Source of the DNA: CAVSWT01 sp963777515
Lineage (GTDB): Bacteria > Bacteroidota > Ignavibacteria > Ignavibacteriales > Ignavibacteriaceae
DNA: 64,000 nucleotides
Direction of reading: 5' to 3'
Assembly: GCA_963777515.1 (NCBI GenBank)
Contig: CAVZQU010000007.1
Span: forward strand, 248,001-312,000
Shown here: one piece after another, positions 39,806-49,446 of the stretch
Layout: each line of letters begins with the position of its first letter
Position numbering within the stretch: position 1 is the first letter of the stretch
Translations under genes and position numbers: made by a program
Notes under the pieces: generated by a model
Told to the model about the DNA's origin: nothing
The model's database searches: none
Seen by the model: the letters and a program-made list of their open reading frames with translations, nothing else

Positions 39806-41413
39806 TTACTGTATTACTAAAATTTTCCCGTAAATAGGGTCGTTTGAACCAACTTCAACTCTGTAAAAATAAACACCATTAGGCACCATATTGCCGGAAT
39901 CATCTTTTCCATTCCAGTAATCAATAACACCATTCCCTAGTCCTGTTTCAGCTCTATCAGCATTTTGAATAACGGTTGCCACGTAACTCATAGAAAAATT
40001 AAAAATTCTTATGGTTACTTTTTCGTTCTTTCCGCCTGTACTATATTTTATATTCAATTTACTATCTAATCTTGGAGAAAAAGGATTGGGGAAAGCATGT
40101 GTTTCACTTTGCGAAGCAAGACTTTGTGAAGCAAAATAAATTTTCCATTCACCTGACCACATTATGTTAGTAGTTTCGTTTAACCTTGCAAGACCCTCAT
40201 CAGAACCTAACCAAACAAAATTATTACTCTTACTCACTGAAGCAGCGTAAAAAGCAACTGTAGTTATTTTTGTACCTGACTTTTCATCTACTATAGAATT
40301 TGGTAAAATCCAACTAATCCCCATATCAGATGACCGGAAAGCACCAGTTGTTGAAGCTGCTATAACATCATTATTTTTAAATCCGAAATTATAAACTTTA
40401 CTTCCATCAAGTGAAGTTTGCCAGCTTTTTCCTCCATCGGATGAAAAACTAACACCACTTTTTTCCAGATGATCTGTATTTTCACCAATTTGCGTTGCGC
40501 CCCATATTGTTTTATTGTATTCATTATAACCTAATCCTACAACCCAATCTCCGCCAATTGGATTAGCTTGATTTTGATGATTGAATTTAACCCAGCTTAT
40601 CTGTGGCAGCGTATCGTTTGCATTGGTTGTTTTATTTATACCATTTACAGTCCCGACATACAAAGTAGAATCATTTACTGATACAACAGAAAAGCCCATA
40701 TGATTTAACCATCCTTCGTTTCCTGCTTTTGGACGAAGTGAAAACCTAACTGTATCAGTCGGCTGCAGACTATTTAAACTATCAGAAGGAAGAAGCACTC
40801 TTTGCCAGGTTTGTCCCTTATTAGTGCTTTTACGCAATCCACTTGACCAAGAAGTAATCCAAACAGTCCCAGGAGTAAATGCAAAATCATAAGTTACATT
40901 CCCAGGTGTTACAGTTACGGGTAAAGCATGAACTTTTGAGACTTGAATTCCATCATTTATCCCGTAAACAAATAGAGAATCTCCAGACCCGTCAACAGGT
41001 TGAGGGATATCTGTCCATGTTTTTCCTAAATCAGTTGAATAGTGCAATCCGGTTCCCATATCAATATCTGAATTATAAGGCCGTGCAGTTGCAACCCAAA
41101 TAGTATTTGTATATTTATCATAATTTACAGTAGAAATACCATCATCGGAAAAATTATTGGTATTAATAAAGTTTTCCCACGAACTTCCATTATCAGTTGA
41201 AATACTGAGCCCTCCTCCTGTTCCAACTAAAATTGTATCTCCAATAGTAACAATATCGGAAATACCATTACTAGAAGGTGTTGCACTTGATAATCCCTTA
41301 TTTAATTTTTTTAAATTAGAATTTAATTGAAAATCTCTAGGAATTGACTGTGAAAAAACAAGATTGGAAAATATTAAAACAGATATTGATATAATAAAAT
41401 ATTTTTTAATCAT
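39806..41413 (-). CDS. Secreted beta-propeller protein with T9SS-type C-terminal sorting domain
   Basis: 535 residues: signal peptide (MIKKYFIISISVLIFSNLVFS), then about five Asp-box/BNR-type repeats (GLSISTDNGSSWENF, LHYSTDLGKTWTD, LRKSTNKGQTWQRV, VSFSSDGGKSWQTS, AFRSSDMGISWIL) forming a seven-bladed-propeller-like body. The last about 95 residues have HAFPNPFSPRL, VTIRIFNFSMSYVATVI, WNGKDDSGNMVPNGVYFYRVEV and a terminal KILVIQ. That is a FlgD-Ig-like sorting domain used by type IX secretion in Bacteroidota and Ignavibacteria. It overlaps the upstream lipoprotein by four bases. The ligand is unknown. Confidence 0.88.
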   Translation of the reverse strand: MIKKYFIISISVLIFSNLVFSQSIPRDFQLNSNLKKLNKGLSSATPSSNGISDIVTIGDTILVGTGGGLSISTDNGSSWENFINTNNFSDDGISTVNYDKYTNTIWVATARPYNSDIDMGTGLHYSTDLGKTWTDIPQPVDGSGDSLFVYGINDGIQVSKVHALPVTVTPGNVTYDFAFTPGTVWITSWSSGLRKSTNKGQTWQRVLLPSDSLNSLQPTDTVRFSLRPKAGNEGWLNHMGFSVVSVNDSTLYVGTVNGINKTTNANDTLPQISWVKFNHQNQANPIGGDWVVGLGYNEYNKTIWGATQIGENTDHLEKSGVSFSSDGGKSWQTSLDGSKVYNFGFKNNDVIAASTTGAFRSSDMGISWILPNSIVDEKSGTKITTVAFYAASVSKSNNFVWLGSDEGLARLNETTNIMWSGEWKIYFASQSLASQSETHAFPNPFSPRLDSKLNIKYSTGGKNEKVTIRIFNFSMSYVATVIQNADRAETGLGNGVIDYWNGKDDSGNMVPNGVYFYRVEVGSNDPIYGKILVIQ

Positions 41414-42201
41414 TTAATAACTACATTATGTTTGATAATATTGCTGAGTGCTCCTCTTCTATCTTCGGCCTGGAATTCGAAACGATAAGTTCCTTTAAGA
41501 TTACTTGGAGTAACTTTAATTATTATGGAGTAAATTCCGTCACCAGCAACCTGGTCACCAGAAAAATCCCCACCATCATCCAGCAAATAAAATGGGCCAT
41601 TCATTGTTGAATCCGGTTTATAGCTGATGAAGCTGACAGTCTTTATATCGCTTAATCCATTCTCATCCGCTGCTTTTACTGTAATAAAACTCACAGTTGT
41701 ATCCACAACAGTGATAGTATCTGCAACAACTAAATCTGAAATTACCGGGGCCACATTTGTCTGTCCATTATCATAATAAAATTGTTGTTCGGCAACTTTA
41801 TTAGTCTCTTCATCTTTCCCGGTTACAAAAAATTCTACCAGATAATTGCCAATTGGATTACTTCGACTAAGAGGAAATTTATTTGAGAAAGTTCCGTCAT
41901 CAGCAGTAAAATCGCCATGTGAAGCGGTATTTCCATCATCATATAAAATAACATCTGATGAATTTAATTTTTTTGAATCCGAAGAATAAATATTACAGTA
42001 AACTGAAGAAACATTTTCGAAAGATGAGATTTTTACAAACAAAGTTATCAAAGAATCATTGGGGAAATAGGAAAAATCTTTAAAAGATGAAACTGCGGTA
42101 ACCTGGTAGTTGGATGATTGGTTATTTACTACTGTATTGAAATCTTTTTCGCATCCCCCAATTATAAGGATGGGAAGTAGGAGAAATAATATTTTTTTCA
42201 T
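41410..42201 (-). CDS. Surface lipoprotein with Ig-like domains
   Basis: 263 residues with a lipobox (IIGGC near residue 17). Two beta-sandwich repeats follow, each carrying the acidic calcium-like pattern LYDDGNTASHGDFTADDGTFSN or LLDDGGDFSGDQVAGDGIYS, then YRFEFQAEDRRGALSN. Such repeats occur in secreted proteins of Bacteroidota and relatives. The gene is translationally coupled to the T9SS propeller protein (four-base overlap), so the two may form one cell-surface complex. Confidence 0.75.
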   Translation of the reverse strand: MKKILFLLLPILIIGGCEKDFNTVVNNQSSNYQVTAVSSFKDFSYFPNDSLITLFVKISSFENVSSVYCNIYSSDSKKLNSSDVILYDDGNTASHGDFTADDGTFSNKFPLSRSNPIGNYLVEFFVTGKDEETNKVAEQQFYYDNGQTNVAPVISDLVVADTITVVDTTVSFITVKAADENGLSDIKTVSFISYKPDSTMNGPFYLLDDGGDFSGDQVAGDGIYSIIIKVTPSNLKGTYRFEFQAEDRRGALSNIIKHNVVIK

Positions 42202-42270
42202 GTATTAAATATTGGTTTATAAATTAAACTCAACAAGGTAAAAAAATATCCATAATTATTATAAATTACA

Positions 42271-43275
42271 TTAGCTTATAGATAATGGAACCGGTGAAAA
42301 ACAAATTACAAAAATAAAAAAACTTATATAGCCAATAATCTTTCTTCTATCATCAAGTTCAGTATAATCCGGCACATTTGGATGTTTTAGTTTTATTATA
42401 AAAAATAAAATTAAAGCCCAAAACAGCCATCCAGCCCATCCAATGCCGGTGTTCAATTCTAAATAAACATCTGCAAACCCTATAACGCCAAATACAAATA
42501 AAATTGCAAAACTTATTACTGCAATTTTATAATGAGTTTTTCCACCGAAAAGAGTATAACTTATATGCCCGCCGTCAAGTTGTCCGATAGGAATCATATT
42601 CATAGCTGTAATTAACATTCCAAACCAGCCAACGCAAAGATAAGGATAATGATAAATTTCTGTCATCGGAGGGAAAAATTGATGCGGATTAATAAAAATC
42701 CATTTAAAGAATGAAAAAAGAATTGTGTTTCCAAATTTTAATGCTAAAACATTATTCCCAAAATTCGGATCAAAATAATCTGGATGAATAGATAAAATAT
42801 AACTTATGCCGGGCACATGAGTAAAACCATAAACCAAAACAATCAAGCAGGCAATAAATCCCGAAATAGGGCCGGCAGCGCCAATGTCAAACATTGCTTG
42901 CTTTGTATAAATCGGAGACCTGGTTCGAATTACTGCTCCCATAGTTCCGAAATTTACAAAATCGGGTATATAAGGGAATGGGATATAATATGGCAGCGTA
43001 GCATCAACTTTATGATACCTCGCTGCGAAATAATGTCCAAACTCATGACAGGTTATGATAAATAATATTGAAATAGAATAAGGCAATCCTTTTAACAAAA
43101 ATGAAATCTGAAAGGATACTTCTGTACCGGCAAGCCACTGCGCCCCGGCTATAGTGGTGGTAATAAAAGTAAGTATAAAAAGCCCGATATGAAGTAGATA
43201 ATTATTTTTTTTGCGAACCTCTTTCGACTTGAATGTATCAGTATAATATTGTTCTTCTAAATTTTCTTCAGGCAT
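42271..43275 (-). CDS. M50 family site-2 protease-like membrane metalloprotease
   Basis: 334 residues with about seven transmembrane helices. The zinc motif HEFGH (TCHEFGHYFAARYH) lies near residue 78 and the third ligand in PIGQLDGGHISYTLFG near residue 220. Between them is a cytosolic or periplasmic loop (FPPMTEIYHYPYL). There is no PDZ domain, so it resembles the PDZ-less site-2 proteases of Chlorobi and archaea rather than RseP. It overlaps the DUF1207 gene stop by one base (TAATG) and is the last gene of a tight five-gene run. The substrate is unknown. Confidence 0.87.
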   Translation of the reverse strand: MPEENLEEQYYTDTFKSKEVRKKNNYLLHIGLFILTFITTTIAGAQWLAGTEVSFQISFLLKGLPYSISILFIITCHEFGHYFAARYHKVDATLPYYIPFPYIPDFVNFGTMGAVIRTRSPIYTKQAMFDIGAAGPISGFIACLIVLVYGFTHVPGISYILSIHPDYFDPNFGNNVLALKFGNTILFSFFKWIFINPHQFFPPMTEIYHYPYLCVGWFGMLITAMNMIPIGQLDGGHISYTLFGGKTHYKIAVISFAILFVFGVIGFADVYLELNTGIGWAGWLFWALILFFIIKLKHPNVPDYTELDDRRKIIGYISFFIFVICFSPVPLSIS

Positions 43276-44102
43276 TATAAATCCAAATTGAATCCAATTG
43301 TTGAATAACTTTCATTATTATTAAAATATTCACCGTGAATGCTTTTGCCCGAAAAATATGAATATAAAATACTGAATCCTTTTTTATTATAATCTCCAAA
43401 TTTTAGACCGATACTAAAAATATTGCTTCCGGTAAAACTCCTAATTTTTTGAAGCTTAAAATCATCAGCAGCAAAAGGAGTAATTGATGAGTTTATTAAA
43501 TTAGGCAAAAAATAATCAAAGCCTAATTGATAAATCCCCTTTCCAACATAATCGGGATTCACATGGAAAAGATAAGTTAATCCTGTATAAACTCTAAATG
43601 AATTAATTTTATAATAAGGAAATAGTTCTATAAACTCTCGACTATAAATATGCGGATTTATTCCATTACGCCAAATATCATTTGCATAATCATACTGTCC
43701 ATCTACAAAGTGTGCGCTAATATGGCTCAATCTAAATCTTGCACCGTATTCACAATTCTTATTTTCTACCTTATAACCGGCATTAACACCAAATAGATAA
43801 TCAATAGCTTCAACAGGAAAATGAAATTCTTTTTCAGATCTTAATTTTGTAAAAGTAAATAAATCGCCACCAAATGATAAAACCTTATTACCATTTGTAT
43901 AATGATAAATATCTGTTGAAGTTCCAATGTTTAAAAGTATATTACTGTTCATAGTCAAGTAGTCAAATCCGGCTTTTGGCTCAAGGTGATTTGCTGTAAA
44001 TGGCTGAATATTTAATTCATCAGGGAACCATTCTTTTTTAGTTTGTGAAAATATTGTTGAAGTAAGAACTATTATTAAAATTATAAATAGATTTTTTTTC
44101 AT
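43275..44102 (-). CDS. DUF1207-like outer-membrane protein
   Basis: 275 residues with a signal peptide (MKKNLFIILIIVLTSTIFSQ). The sequence WFPDELNIQPFTANHLEPKAGF after the signal is the DUF1207 start. Alternating strands follow (GARFRLSHISAHFVDGQYDY, FRVYTGLTYLFHVNPDYVG, GFSILYSYFSGKSIHGEYF) and the chain ends FNLDL, consistent with an outer-membrane barrel. The family has no known function. It begins one base after the radical SAM gene ends and is coupled to the site-2 protease gene. Confidence 0.75.
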   Translation of the reverse strand: MKKNLFIILIIVLTSTIFSQTKKEWFPDELNIQPFTANHLEPKAGFDYLTMNSNILLNIGTSTDIYHYTNGNKVLSFGGDLFTFTKLRSEKEFHFPVEAIDYLFGVNAGYKVENKNCEYGARFRLSHISAHFVDGQYDYANDIWRNGINPHIYSREFIELFPYYKINSFRVYTGLTYLFHVNPDYVGKGIYQLGFDYFLPNLINSSITPFAADDFKLQKIRSFTGSNIFSIGLKFGDYNKKGFSILYSYFSGKSIHGEYFNNNESYSTIGFNLDL

Positions 44103-44103
44103 T

Positions 44104-45094
44104 TTATTGATTCAGTATTCGTGAAGATTTTTTGAATTTTTGCTTAACAAGTTTTTGATAGCTGTATTTTACCTTTGAAGGAATACTCATAATTGAATAT
44201 AGATTTGTCGGGAAAGCAAAGGACGGCTCGAAATAACAATTAACGGTACAGCCTTTGCAGAAATCAAACCTGCCTTCCATCTTTTTATAATACTTTAATT
44301 TTTCAGATTCTCTAATCTCTTTAATAGGCTTGTCAATTTTGATTGATTCATTTACGAAATGATAGCACGGTAAAATAATTTCATTATTAGGCGAAATTAC
44401 TATTACTCTGCTAACAGCTTTGCAGCTTGGTTCGTCAATATTATTTCCGCCATCACGGCGTAGTTTTATAAATGCTTTATTTAAATAAATATCAGATTTA
44501 CCTTCAACATATTCTTCGATAAAATCCAATGCTTCATCATTCAATCCAGGATTGCCAAAATAAGAGAACACCGGATTAACCATTAAAACCAAATCGTGTT
44601 TAACAGCTATTTCATACATCCGAGGAAGCTTTTTATAAGTTTCGTTTGTAACGGTAAAAAGTATATCCGGGAAATTCACCAAACGATTTCGCAATATCTA
44701 TACTTTTTAAAACACTTTTGTAACAATCTACTTTTCTAATTTTGTTATGCTCTTCTTCATCAGGAGAATCTAATGAAAAGTGCAATAGATTTATATTCCC
44801 TGCAAGCCGTTCAGCAAATTTTGGATAAAGCAAACCATTAGTAGTAATGCTTGTCTGCATCTTCAAACTTTTAGCATAAGCTGCCATTTTATCTATTTCT
44901 TTATGAAGAAGCGGTTCCCCTCCCGTTAGATCTATAAACTTTACTCCTAACTCGGCAAGTTGTTTTACATTAGATTTAAAGTCTTCAAGCTTTGCATAAG
45001 GAGTGTCTTTAAAGTTTTCATGAAATCCAAAATGGCAAAACTCACAATAGGCATTGCATCTATATGTCACATAATAATTACAGAGAAGCAGCAT
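44104..45094 (-). CDS. Radical SAM enzyme with C-terminal cysteine-rich (SPASM-like) region (one frameshift)
   Basis: About 330 residues. The start at 45094 overlaps the GT2 stop (TAATG) and gives MLLLCNYYVTYRCNAYCEFCHF, with the CX3CX2C cluster at Cys13, Cys17 and Cys20. DLTGGEPLLHKEIDKM is the SAM-binding GGEP motif. The frame breaks at 44669-44671 (an extra C in CCC): GEFPG becomes GEFPDILFTVTNETYKKLP when corrected. The end has PSCKAVSRV, ILPCYHF and FDFCKGCTVNCYF, as in SPASM auxiliary cluster sites. Its substrate is unknown; the neighbours (GT2, deacetylase, outer-membrane protein, site-2 protease) point to envelope lipid, glycan or peptide modification. Confidence 0.85.
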
Positions 45095-46185
45095 TAGAGA
45101 TCCCTTCCCTTCCAAACAACTTTTCTATCAAACAAAAGAACAAAAGGAGTGGCAATAACATAAAGTGTGAAATAAACCTGGTAAGTTAAAAAATATTTTA
45201 GATTTTTCTTTATGCCTAAATTATTATGAACACTGTACAATACAAAAAAGTCTGTAATAACCTTAAAGAATACAAGGTAAAGCCATGTAGTTGAAAAAAA
45301 GAAAGGAGTTAGCAAAACACAAAGGTTGGTTAGAAATCCCCATGCCATAACCATGTATCCTGGTAAAGGAACTCCTAATCCTCCGACAGACCAACGCTTT
45401 TTTTGTTTATATAAACTTCTAACACTTTTACATGGCATTGATGTTATCAAAGCTTCTTTATCAATAGGATAAATCAGTTTATATTTTTTCAATTTGTAAA
45501 TTGCATTTAAAAGACTAAAATCTTCTGTAACGCTAAAAGGTAATTTTTCGTACCCGCCAACTTCATCATAAGCTTTTTTTCTGTAAGACATGTTATTGCC
45601 AATACAAGTAATCGGCATTCCAATATTTATGGTACCGGATGCAACAAATAGAAGATAAATAAAATCAATGCTTTGCATGCCGCTAAAATTATCAAAAGCA
45701 AGCTGGGTTGTAAATCCATTAACTATAGCTACATCTTTTTGATAGTACGAAGCAATAGTGTAAGCCCATTTGGGATGAACTTCACAATCAGCATCTGTGG
45801 TTAAAATGATCTCACCTTTAGCCATACCAATCGCATTAGCAAGAGCATTCATCTTGCCAATTAATTTCCCTATTTCTTTTTTAGTTACAATTTTTTTGAA
45901 TCTTTTTTTACCGGCAATAAATTCATCAACAATTTTTCCCGTTTCATCAGTTGATTTATCATCAACTATAATAATTTCTAATTTCCCATCCGGATAAACT
46001 AATTTATCCAAAGATTTGATGCATCTTTCAATATTATCTGCTTCATTTCTTGCAGCGACGATTACAGTTGCAGTTGGAAATTCATCTTCTTTAATTTTAG
46101 GAAATTTTCTGGTTACTCCAATTACAAAAAGAACCGACTGCAAAAAATAGCCGCTTAAAACAACAATAAAAATTATTTCAAACAT
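45094..46185 (-). CDS. Membrane glycosyltransferase family 2
   Basis: 363 residues. An N-terminal membrane helix (IIFIVVLSGYFLQSVLFVIG) precedes the GT-A domain: TVIVAARNEADNIERCI, IIIVDDKSTDETG, the metal-binding TTDADCEVHPKWA, and the acceptor-site KKRWSVGG, equivalent to the QxxRW motif of processive GT2 enzymes. Two or three helices close the protein. It resembles sugar transferases acting on lipid acceptors. It overlaps the deacetylase gene by 13 bases and the radical SAM gene by one. Confidence 0.87.
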   Translation of the reverse strand: MFEIIFIVVLSGYFLQSVLFVIGVTRKFPKIKEDEFPTATVIVAARNEADNIERCIKSLDKLVYPDGKLEIIIVDDKSTDETGKIVDEFIAGKKRFKKIVTKKEIGKLIGKMNALANAIGMAKGEIILTTDADCEVHPKWAYTIASYYQKDVAIVNGFTTQLAFDNFSGMQSIDFIYLLFVASGTINIGMPITCIGNNMSYRKKAYDEVGGYEKLPFSVTEDFSLLNAIYKLKKYKLIYPIDKEALITSMPCKSVRSLYKQKKRWSVGGLGVPLPGYMVMAWGFLTNLCVLLTPFFFSTTWLYLVFFKVITDFFVLYSVHNNLGIKKNLKYFLTYQVYFTLYVIATPFVLLFDRKVVWKGRDL

Positions 46186-46811
46186 CCGGCAGGCTCTCCG
46201 ATTTGAAATCCGTTTTTATCAGCTTCTTCTAAAACTATTTTAATCGAATCTATAATTAAATTTTTTGATTTGATGCTATCGTGCAAAACAATAATTGAAT
46301 TTTGTCTTAAATATTTTTGAACTGCAAATTTAACAAGTTTTATGTCATTTTTATAATCATAAGTTAATAAAGACCACATAACGTTTTTTATTTTTTTTTC
46401 TCGTAATAATTTAGAAGTTGACAAATTAAATTTCCCATGAGGAGGACGAAAATATTTTACTTCATAATTAAATTTTTCAGAAATTAGCTCATTGAACGAA
46501 TCTATTTCCGAATCTCTTTCTTTTACATTCAATTTATTTAGTTTTTTGTGATAAAAAGTATGGTTAGCAATTAAATGATTTTCATTTATTATTGAAGATA
46601 CAAGTTCAGGATATTGTTGACAATTTTCTCCGACACAAAAGAAGGCTGCTTTTAATTTTTGTTCATTTAAAAATTTTAAGATGATTTCTGTTGTTTCAGG
46701 AATCGGACCGTCATCAAAAGTTAAAAGGATTTTATTATTCTTTGTTTCCCAAATAAAATCATTAAATAACTTTTTGATTAAGCCGGGCGGATTATATAAA
46801 TATCTGTTCAA
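46173..46811 (-). CDS. Polysaccharide deacetylase (NodB domain)
   Basis: 212-residue cytosolic or membrane-associated CE4 enzyme. The conserved motifs are intact: LLTFDDGPIPETTE (catalytic Asp and metal Asp), ANHTFYHKKL (metal histidines), RPPHGKFN and VLHDS near residue 183. It is likely to deacetylate an N-acetyl sugar. First gene of the five-gene unit that continues with GT2, radical SAM, DUF1207 and a site-2 protease, so its substrate is probably a lipid-linked glycan made by the GT2. Confidence 0.9.
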   Translation of the reverse strand: MNRYLYNPPGLIKKLFNDFIWETKNNKILLTFDDGPIPETTEIILKFLNEQKLKAAFFCVGENCQQYPELVSSIINENHLIANHTFYHKKLNKLNVKERDSEIDSFNELISEKFNYEVKYFRPPHGKFNLSTSKLLREKKIKNVMWSLLTYDYKNDIKLVKFAVQKYLRQNSIIVLHDSIKSKNLIIDSIKIVLEEADKNGFQIGEPAGCLK

Positions 46812-46913
46812 ATAATTTTAATAATTTTTCTAAAAAGATTTATCTGCAATTTAAAAAGAATTCAATAAACATTTCTTAAATTAGCACTTCCACGTTTTAA
46901 ATTATTTGAATAT

Positions 46914-47780
46914 ATGTTTCAACTTAGTGAGCATAAAAAAGGTTTATTAGCTGTACTTGCTGCTGCAATGCTCTGGAGCACAGGCGGTATGTTCATTAAG
47001 CTAATTACATTAAATGCTATTCAAATTTCTTTTTTCAGATCATTCTTTGCAGCTCTAGTATTTGCGATAGTATTTAGAAAAACTGTTTTTTATGCAAATG
47101 GATTTACATTTATAAACGCAATCTTTTATGCTGTAGTTTTAATCCTTTTTGTGATATCAACAAAAATGACAACGGCCGCAAATGCAATTTTTCTTCAATA
47201 CACAGCACCAATTTATGTCTTAATATTCGAACCGATTATAAATAAAACTCAATATGAAAAAATTAATGTCATTACTATTATCATTTGTTTTTTAGGAATG
47301 ATATTATTTTTCATGGGAGAACTTACTCCAGGACATTTAGAGGGTAATTTACTCGCTCTTCTTTCCGGAGTTGCGTTTGCAGCTTTGCTTCTTGGTTTGC
47401 GTAAAAATAAAAATGAATATCAATTAAGTTCAATTTTCTACGGTAATATTATTCTTTCTCTTGTATGTTTCCCATCTTTATTTGAAATAAAATATTTAAG
47501 TCTATCCGACTTAAGCATGGTATCTTTTTTGGGAATCTTCCAGATAGGAGTTGCTTATGCAATATTCACTTATGGTTTGAAAAGAGTTTATGCAATTGAG
47601 GCTTCATTAATTTCCATGATAGAACCTGTTCTAAATCCAGTCTGGGTTTTCCTTACTTATCAAGAAATTCCTTCTGTAGGAGCGATCATTGGAGGGATAA
47701 TAATTATTACAGCAATTTCAATTCGAGCATTTGTTTTAGAAACACCGATGATGAAAGCAAAGTTAAAAGCAAAAGGTTAG
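46914..47780 (+). CDS. EamA/DMT superfamily transporter
   Basis: 288 residues with ten hydrophobic segments in two EamA repeats (the first ends near residue 140). Typical stretches are AMLWSTGGMFIKLI near residue 18, FLQYTAPIYVLIFEPII near residue 101 and LISMIEPVLNPVWVFLTYQEIPS near residue 233. It is a drug/metabolite-type exporter or permease; the substrate is not predictable. It is transcribed away from the deacetylase operon across a 102-base gap, and a hairpin follows its stop. Confidence 0.85.
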   Translation: MFQLSEHKKGLLAVLAAAMLWSTGGMFIKLITLNAIQISFFRSFFAALVFAIVFRKTVFYANGFTFINAIFYAVVLILFVISTKMTTAANAIFLQYTAPIYVLIFEPIINKTQYEKINVITIIICFLGMILFFMGELTPGHLEGNLLALLSGVAFAALLLGLRKNKNEYQLSSIFYGNIILSLVCFPSLFEIKYLSLSDLSMVSFLGIFQIGVAYAIFTYGLKRVYAIEASLISMIEPVLNPVWVFLTYQEIPSVGAIIGGIIIITAISIRAFVLETPMMKAKLKAKG

Positions 47781-47800
47781 TGGTAATTGCGGATAAATTA

Positions 47801-47828
47801 GTAGGGATTTAACGCATTAAACCCCTAC
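47801..47828. terminator. Hairpin between convergent genes (EamA and barrel protein)
   Basis: GTAGGGATTTAA (47801-47812) pairs with TTAAACCCCTAC (47817-47828) with one mismatch and a four-base loop, followed by an AT-rich stretch with TTTTAT. It lies 21 bases after the EamA stop and before the end of the opposing gene, so it can serve both as a bidirectional terminator. Confidence 0.6.
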
Positions 47829-47856
47829 AATTTTATAGGGAAAGCTTTAAAAAATA

Positions 47857-48423
47857 TTATAATCCAAATTGTAATCCAGCAGAAATTACATAAAAATTAG
47901 CATTCGTATCTCCCGTTCCAGGAATTGTTTTAAAGTCATAATTCAAAAATACATACTTTATATCAGCTGTTATATAATTGTTTGAACTCAATCCAAGCGG
48001 AAGTTCAACACCGGCACCAAAATGCCACCCTACTTTTTGTTTTGTTTCATCTGCAATTCCTAAATCATTTATCTGTGAACTAAAATCAAATTTTGTATTG
48101 TACCAGCCGAAGCCAACTTCACCATAAACAATGGGGAGAACATATAATAATCCGCTTACCATAACCGGATAACTTCTAACCGTTACTTCATCATTTAAAT
48201 ATGATTCTTGCCTATAATTTATTGATCCCTCTACACCAATAAACGGCAAGCCATGTAAACGTGCAGCTATGCCAACCATTATTTTTCCATTATCTGCATC
48301 TGTTGCTTTTTGATAACCTATTTGAGGTCCAAGAGTAATTCCAATATGCGGAACCTGAGCAAAGCCACTATTGAATATCATTAGTGACAAAAAAATAATC
48401 AGCAAAAATGATTTCTTATACAT
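47857..48423 (-). CDS. Outer-membrane beta-barrel protein
   Basis: 188 residues: signal peptide (MYKKSFLLIIFLSLMIFNSGFA), then about eight amphipathic strands (IGITLGPQIGYQ, FIGVEGSINYRQESY, VYGEVGFGWYNTKFDF, VGWHFGAGVELPLG, YITADIKYVFLNYDF) and a C-terminal VISAGLQFGL with a terminal aromatic/hydrophobic strand. It resembles OmpA/OmpW-like porin-family barrels. The function is unknown. Confidence 0.75.
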   Translation of the reverse strand: MYKKSFLLIIFLSLMIFNSGFAQVPHIGITLGPQIGYQKATDADNGKIMVGIAARLHGLPFIGVEGSINYRQESYLNDEVTVRSYPVMVSGLLYVLPIVYGEVGFGWYNTKFDFSSQINDLGIADETKQKVGWHFGAGVELPLGLSSNNYITADIKYVFLNYDFKTIPGTGDTNANFYVISAGLQFGL

Positions 48424-48655
48424 TATTGTTTCTCCTTAATTATTTTCAGAACGTAAATAAGTTATAATTTTTAATTAACATTGAATGTGATAACCCAACT
48501 TTATATTTGAACTGTGATATAAGCCAATTTTTTAAAATAATTACATGAAATTTATTTAAATTTTATAAGAATAAAAGAATTCTTGCCAAATTATTTATTG
48601 TTATTTATATTTAGTCTTAATAAGCATAGTAATTAATAATTATATATATACGACT

Positions 48656-49330
48656 TTGAATATAATAATCGCGGACCCAAATTTTTTAACAAGAGAAGGT
48701 TTTAAATTTATAATAAACGACAATAAATCATTAAACGTTGCCGGGGAAATTACAAAAGGTAAGGAACTATGGCCGCAAGTTGAAGCTAAAAAACCAGATG
48801 TTTTAGTTATGGACTATAATATTCCTAATTTTATTGAGATTGAAGAGATTGAGAAAATCAATACGGTATCTGAGAAAACTAAAATGCTGGTAATTTCTGA
48901 TGATAGAAATAAAGAGAATATTTTAAAAGCAATTAAGTTTGGAGTAACAGGTTATCTTTCGAAGCAATGTGAAAAAGAAAAAATAATTAATGCACTTTTC
49001 ACAATACATAGAGGGGAAAAGTTTTTTTGCAATAAAATTTTAGATGTTATTTTAGAAAAAGAAACTAACAGGCCAATTGATACTTCGACATTAAATTTAA
49101 GCGAACGGGAAATTGAAGTTATAACTTTAATAACATCAGGCTATTCAAATAAAGAAATTGCCGATAAGTTATTTATCAGTATTCACACACTTTATACTCA
49201 CCGCAAAAACATAATGAAGAAATTAAATTTCAAATCACCGGTTGAACTAATTCTTTTTGCTTTAGATTTAGGATTAATTGACAGTAAAAAAGTAGATTCA
49301 CTTTCTACTAAGGAACTTCTCAAAACTTAA
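48656..49330 (+). CDS. NarL/LuxR-type response regulator (orphan)
   Basis: 224 residues. The start is a TTG at 48656; no ATG exists upstream in frame. The receiver (about 1-120) has the phosphorylation aspartate Asp53 (DVLVMDYNIPN), Ser in VISDD and Lys in GYLSKQ. The N-terminal acidic pair is reduced to one aspartate (IIIADPNF). A LuxR helix-turn-helix follows: LSEREIEVITLITSGYSNKEIADKL then HTLYTHRKNIMKKL. No histidine kinase is nearby. The redox protein at 49.4 kb follows by 116 bases and could be a target; that is inference only. Confidence 0.9.
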   Translation: MNIIIADPNFLTREGFKFIINDNKSLNVAGEITKGKELWPQVEAKKPDVLVMDYNIPNFIEIEEIEKINTVSEKTKMLVISDDRNKENILKAIKFGVTGYLSKQCEKEKIINALFTIHRGEKFFCNKILDVILEKETNRPIDTSTLNLSEREIEVITLITSGYSNKEIADKLFISIHTLYTHRKNIMKKLNFKSPVELILFALDLGLIDSKKVDSLSTKELLKT

Positions 49331-49446
49331 TTAACAGATATTCCAAGAATTCTCCCAAAAATTTTTTATAGAAATGTTATAAATTCTTTATGAATTCATC
49401 CATAAATATCAATAGATTTCTGCTCATTGATTAACTGAGGAAAGAA

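Noticed and set aside
42271..46811. RiPP (modified peptide) cluster built on the radical SAM and protease
   Set aside because: No short precursor gene with a leader-like sequence is visible in or around the operon; glycan or lipid modification fits the GT2 and deacetylase better.
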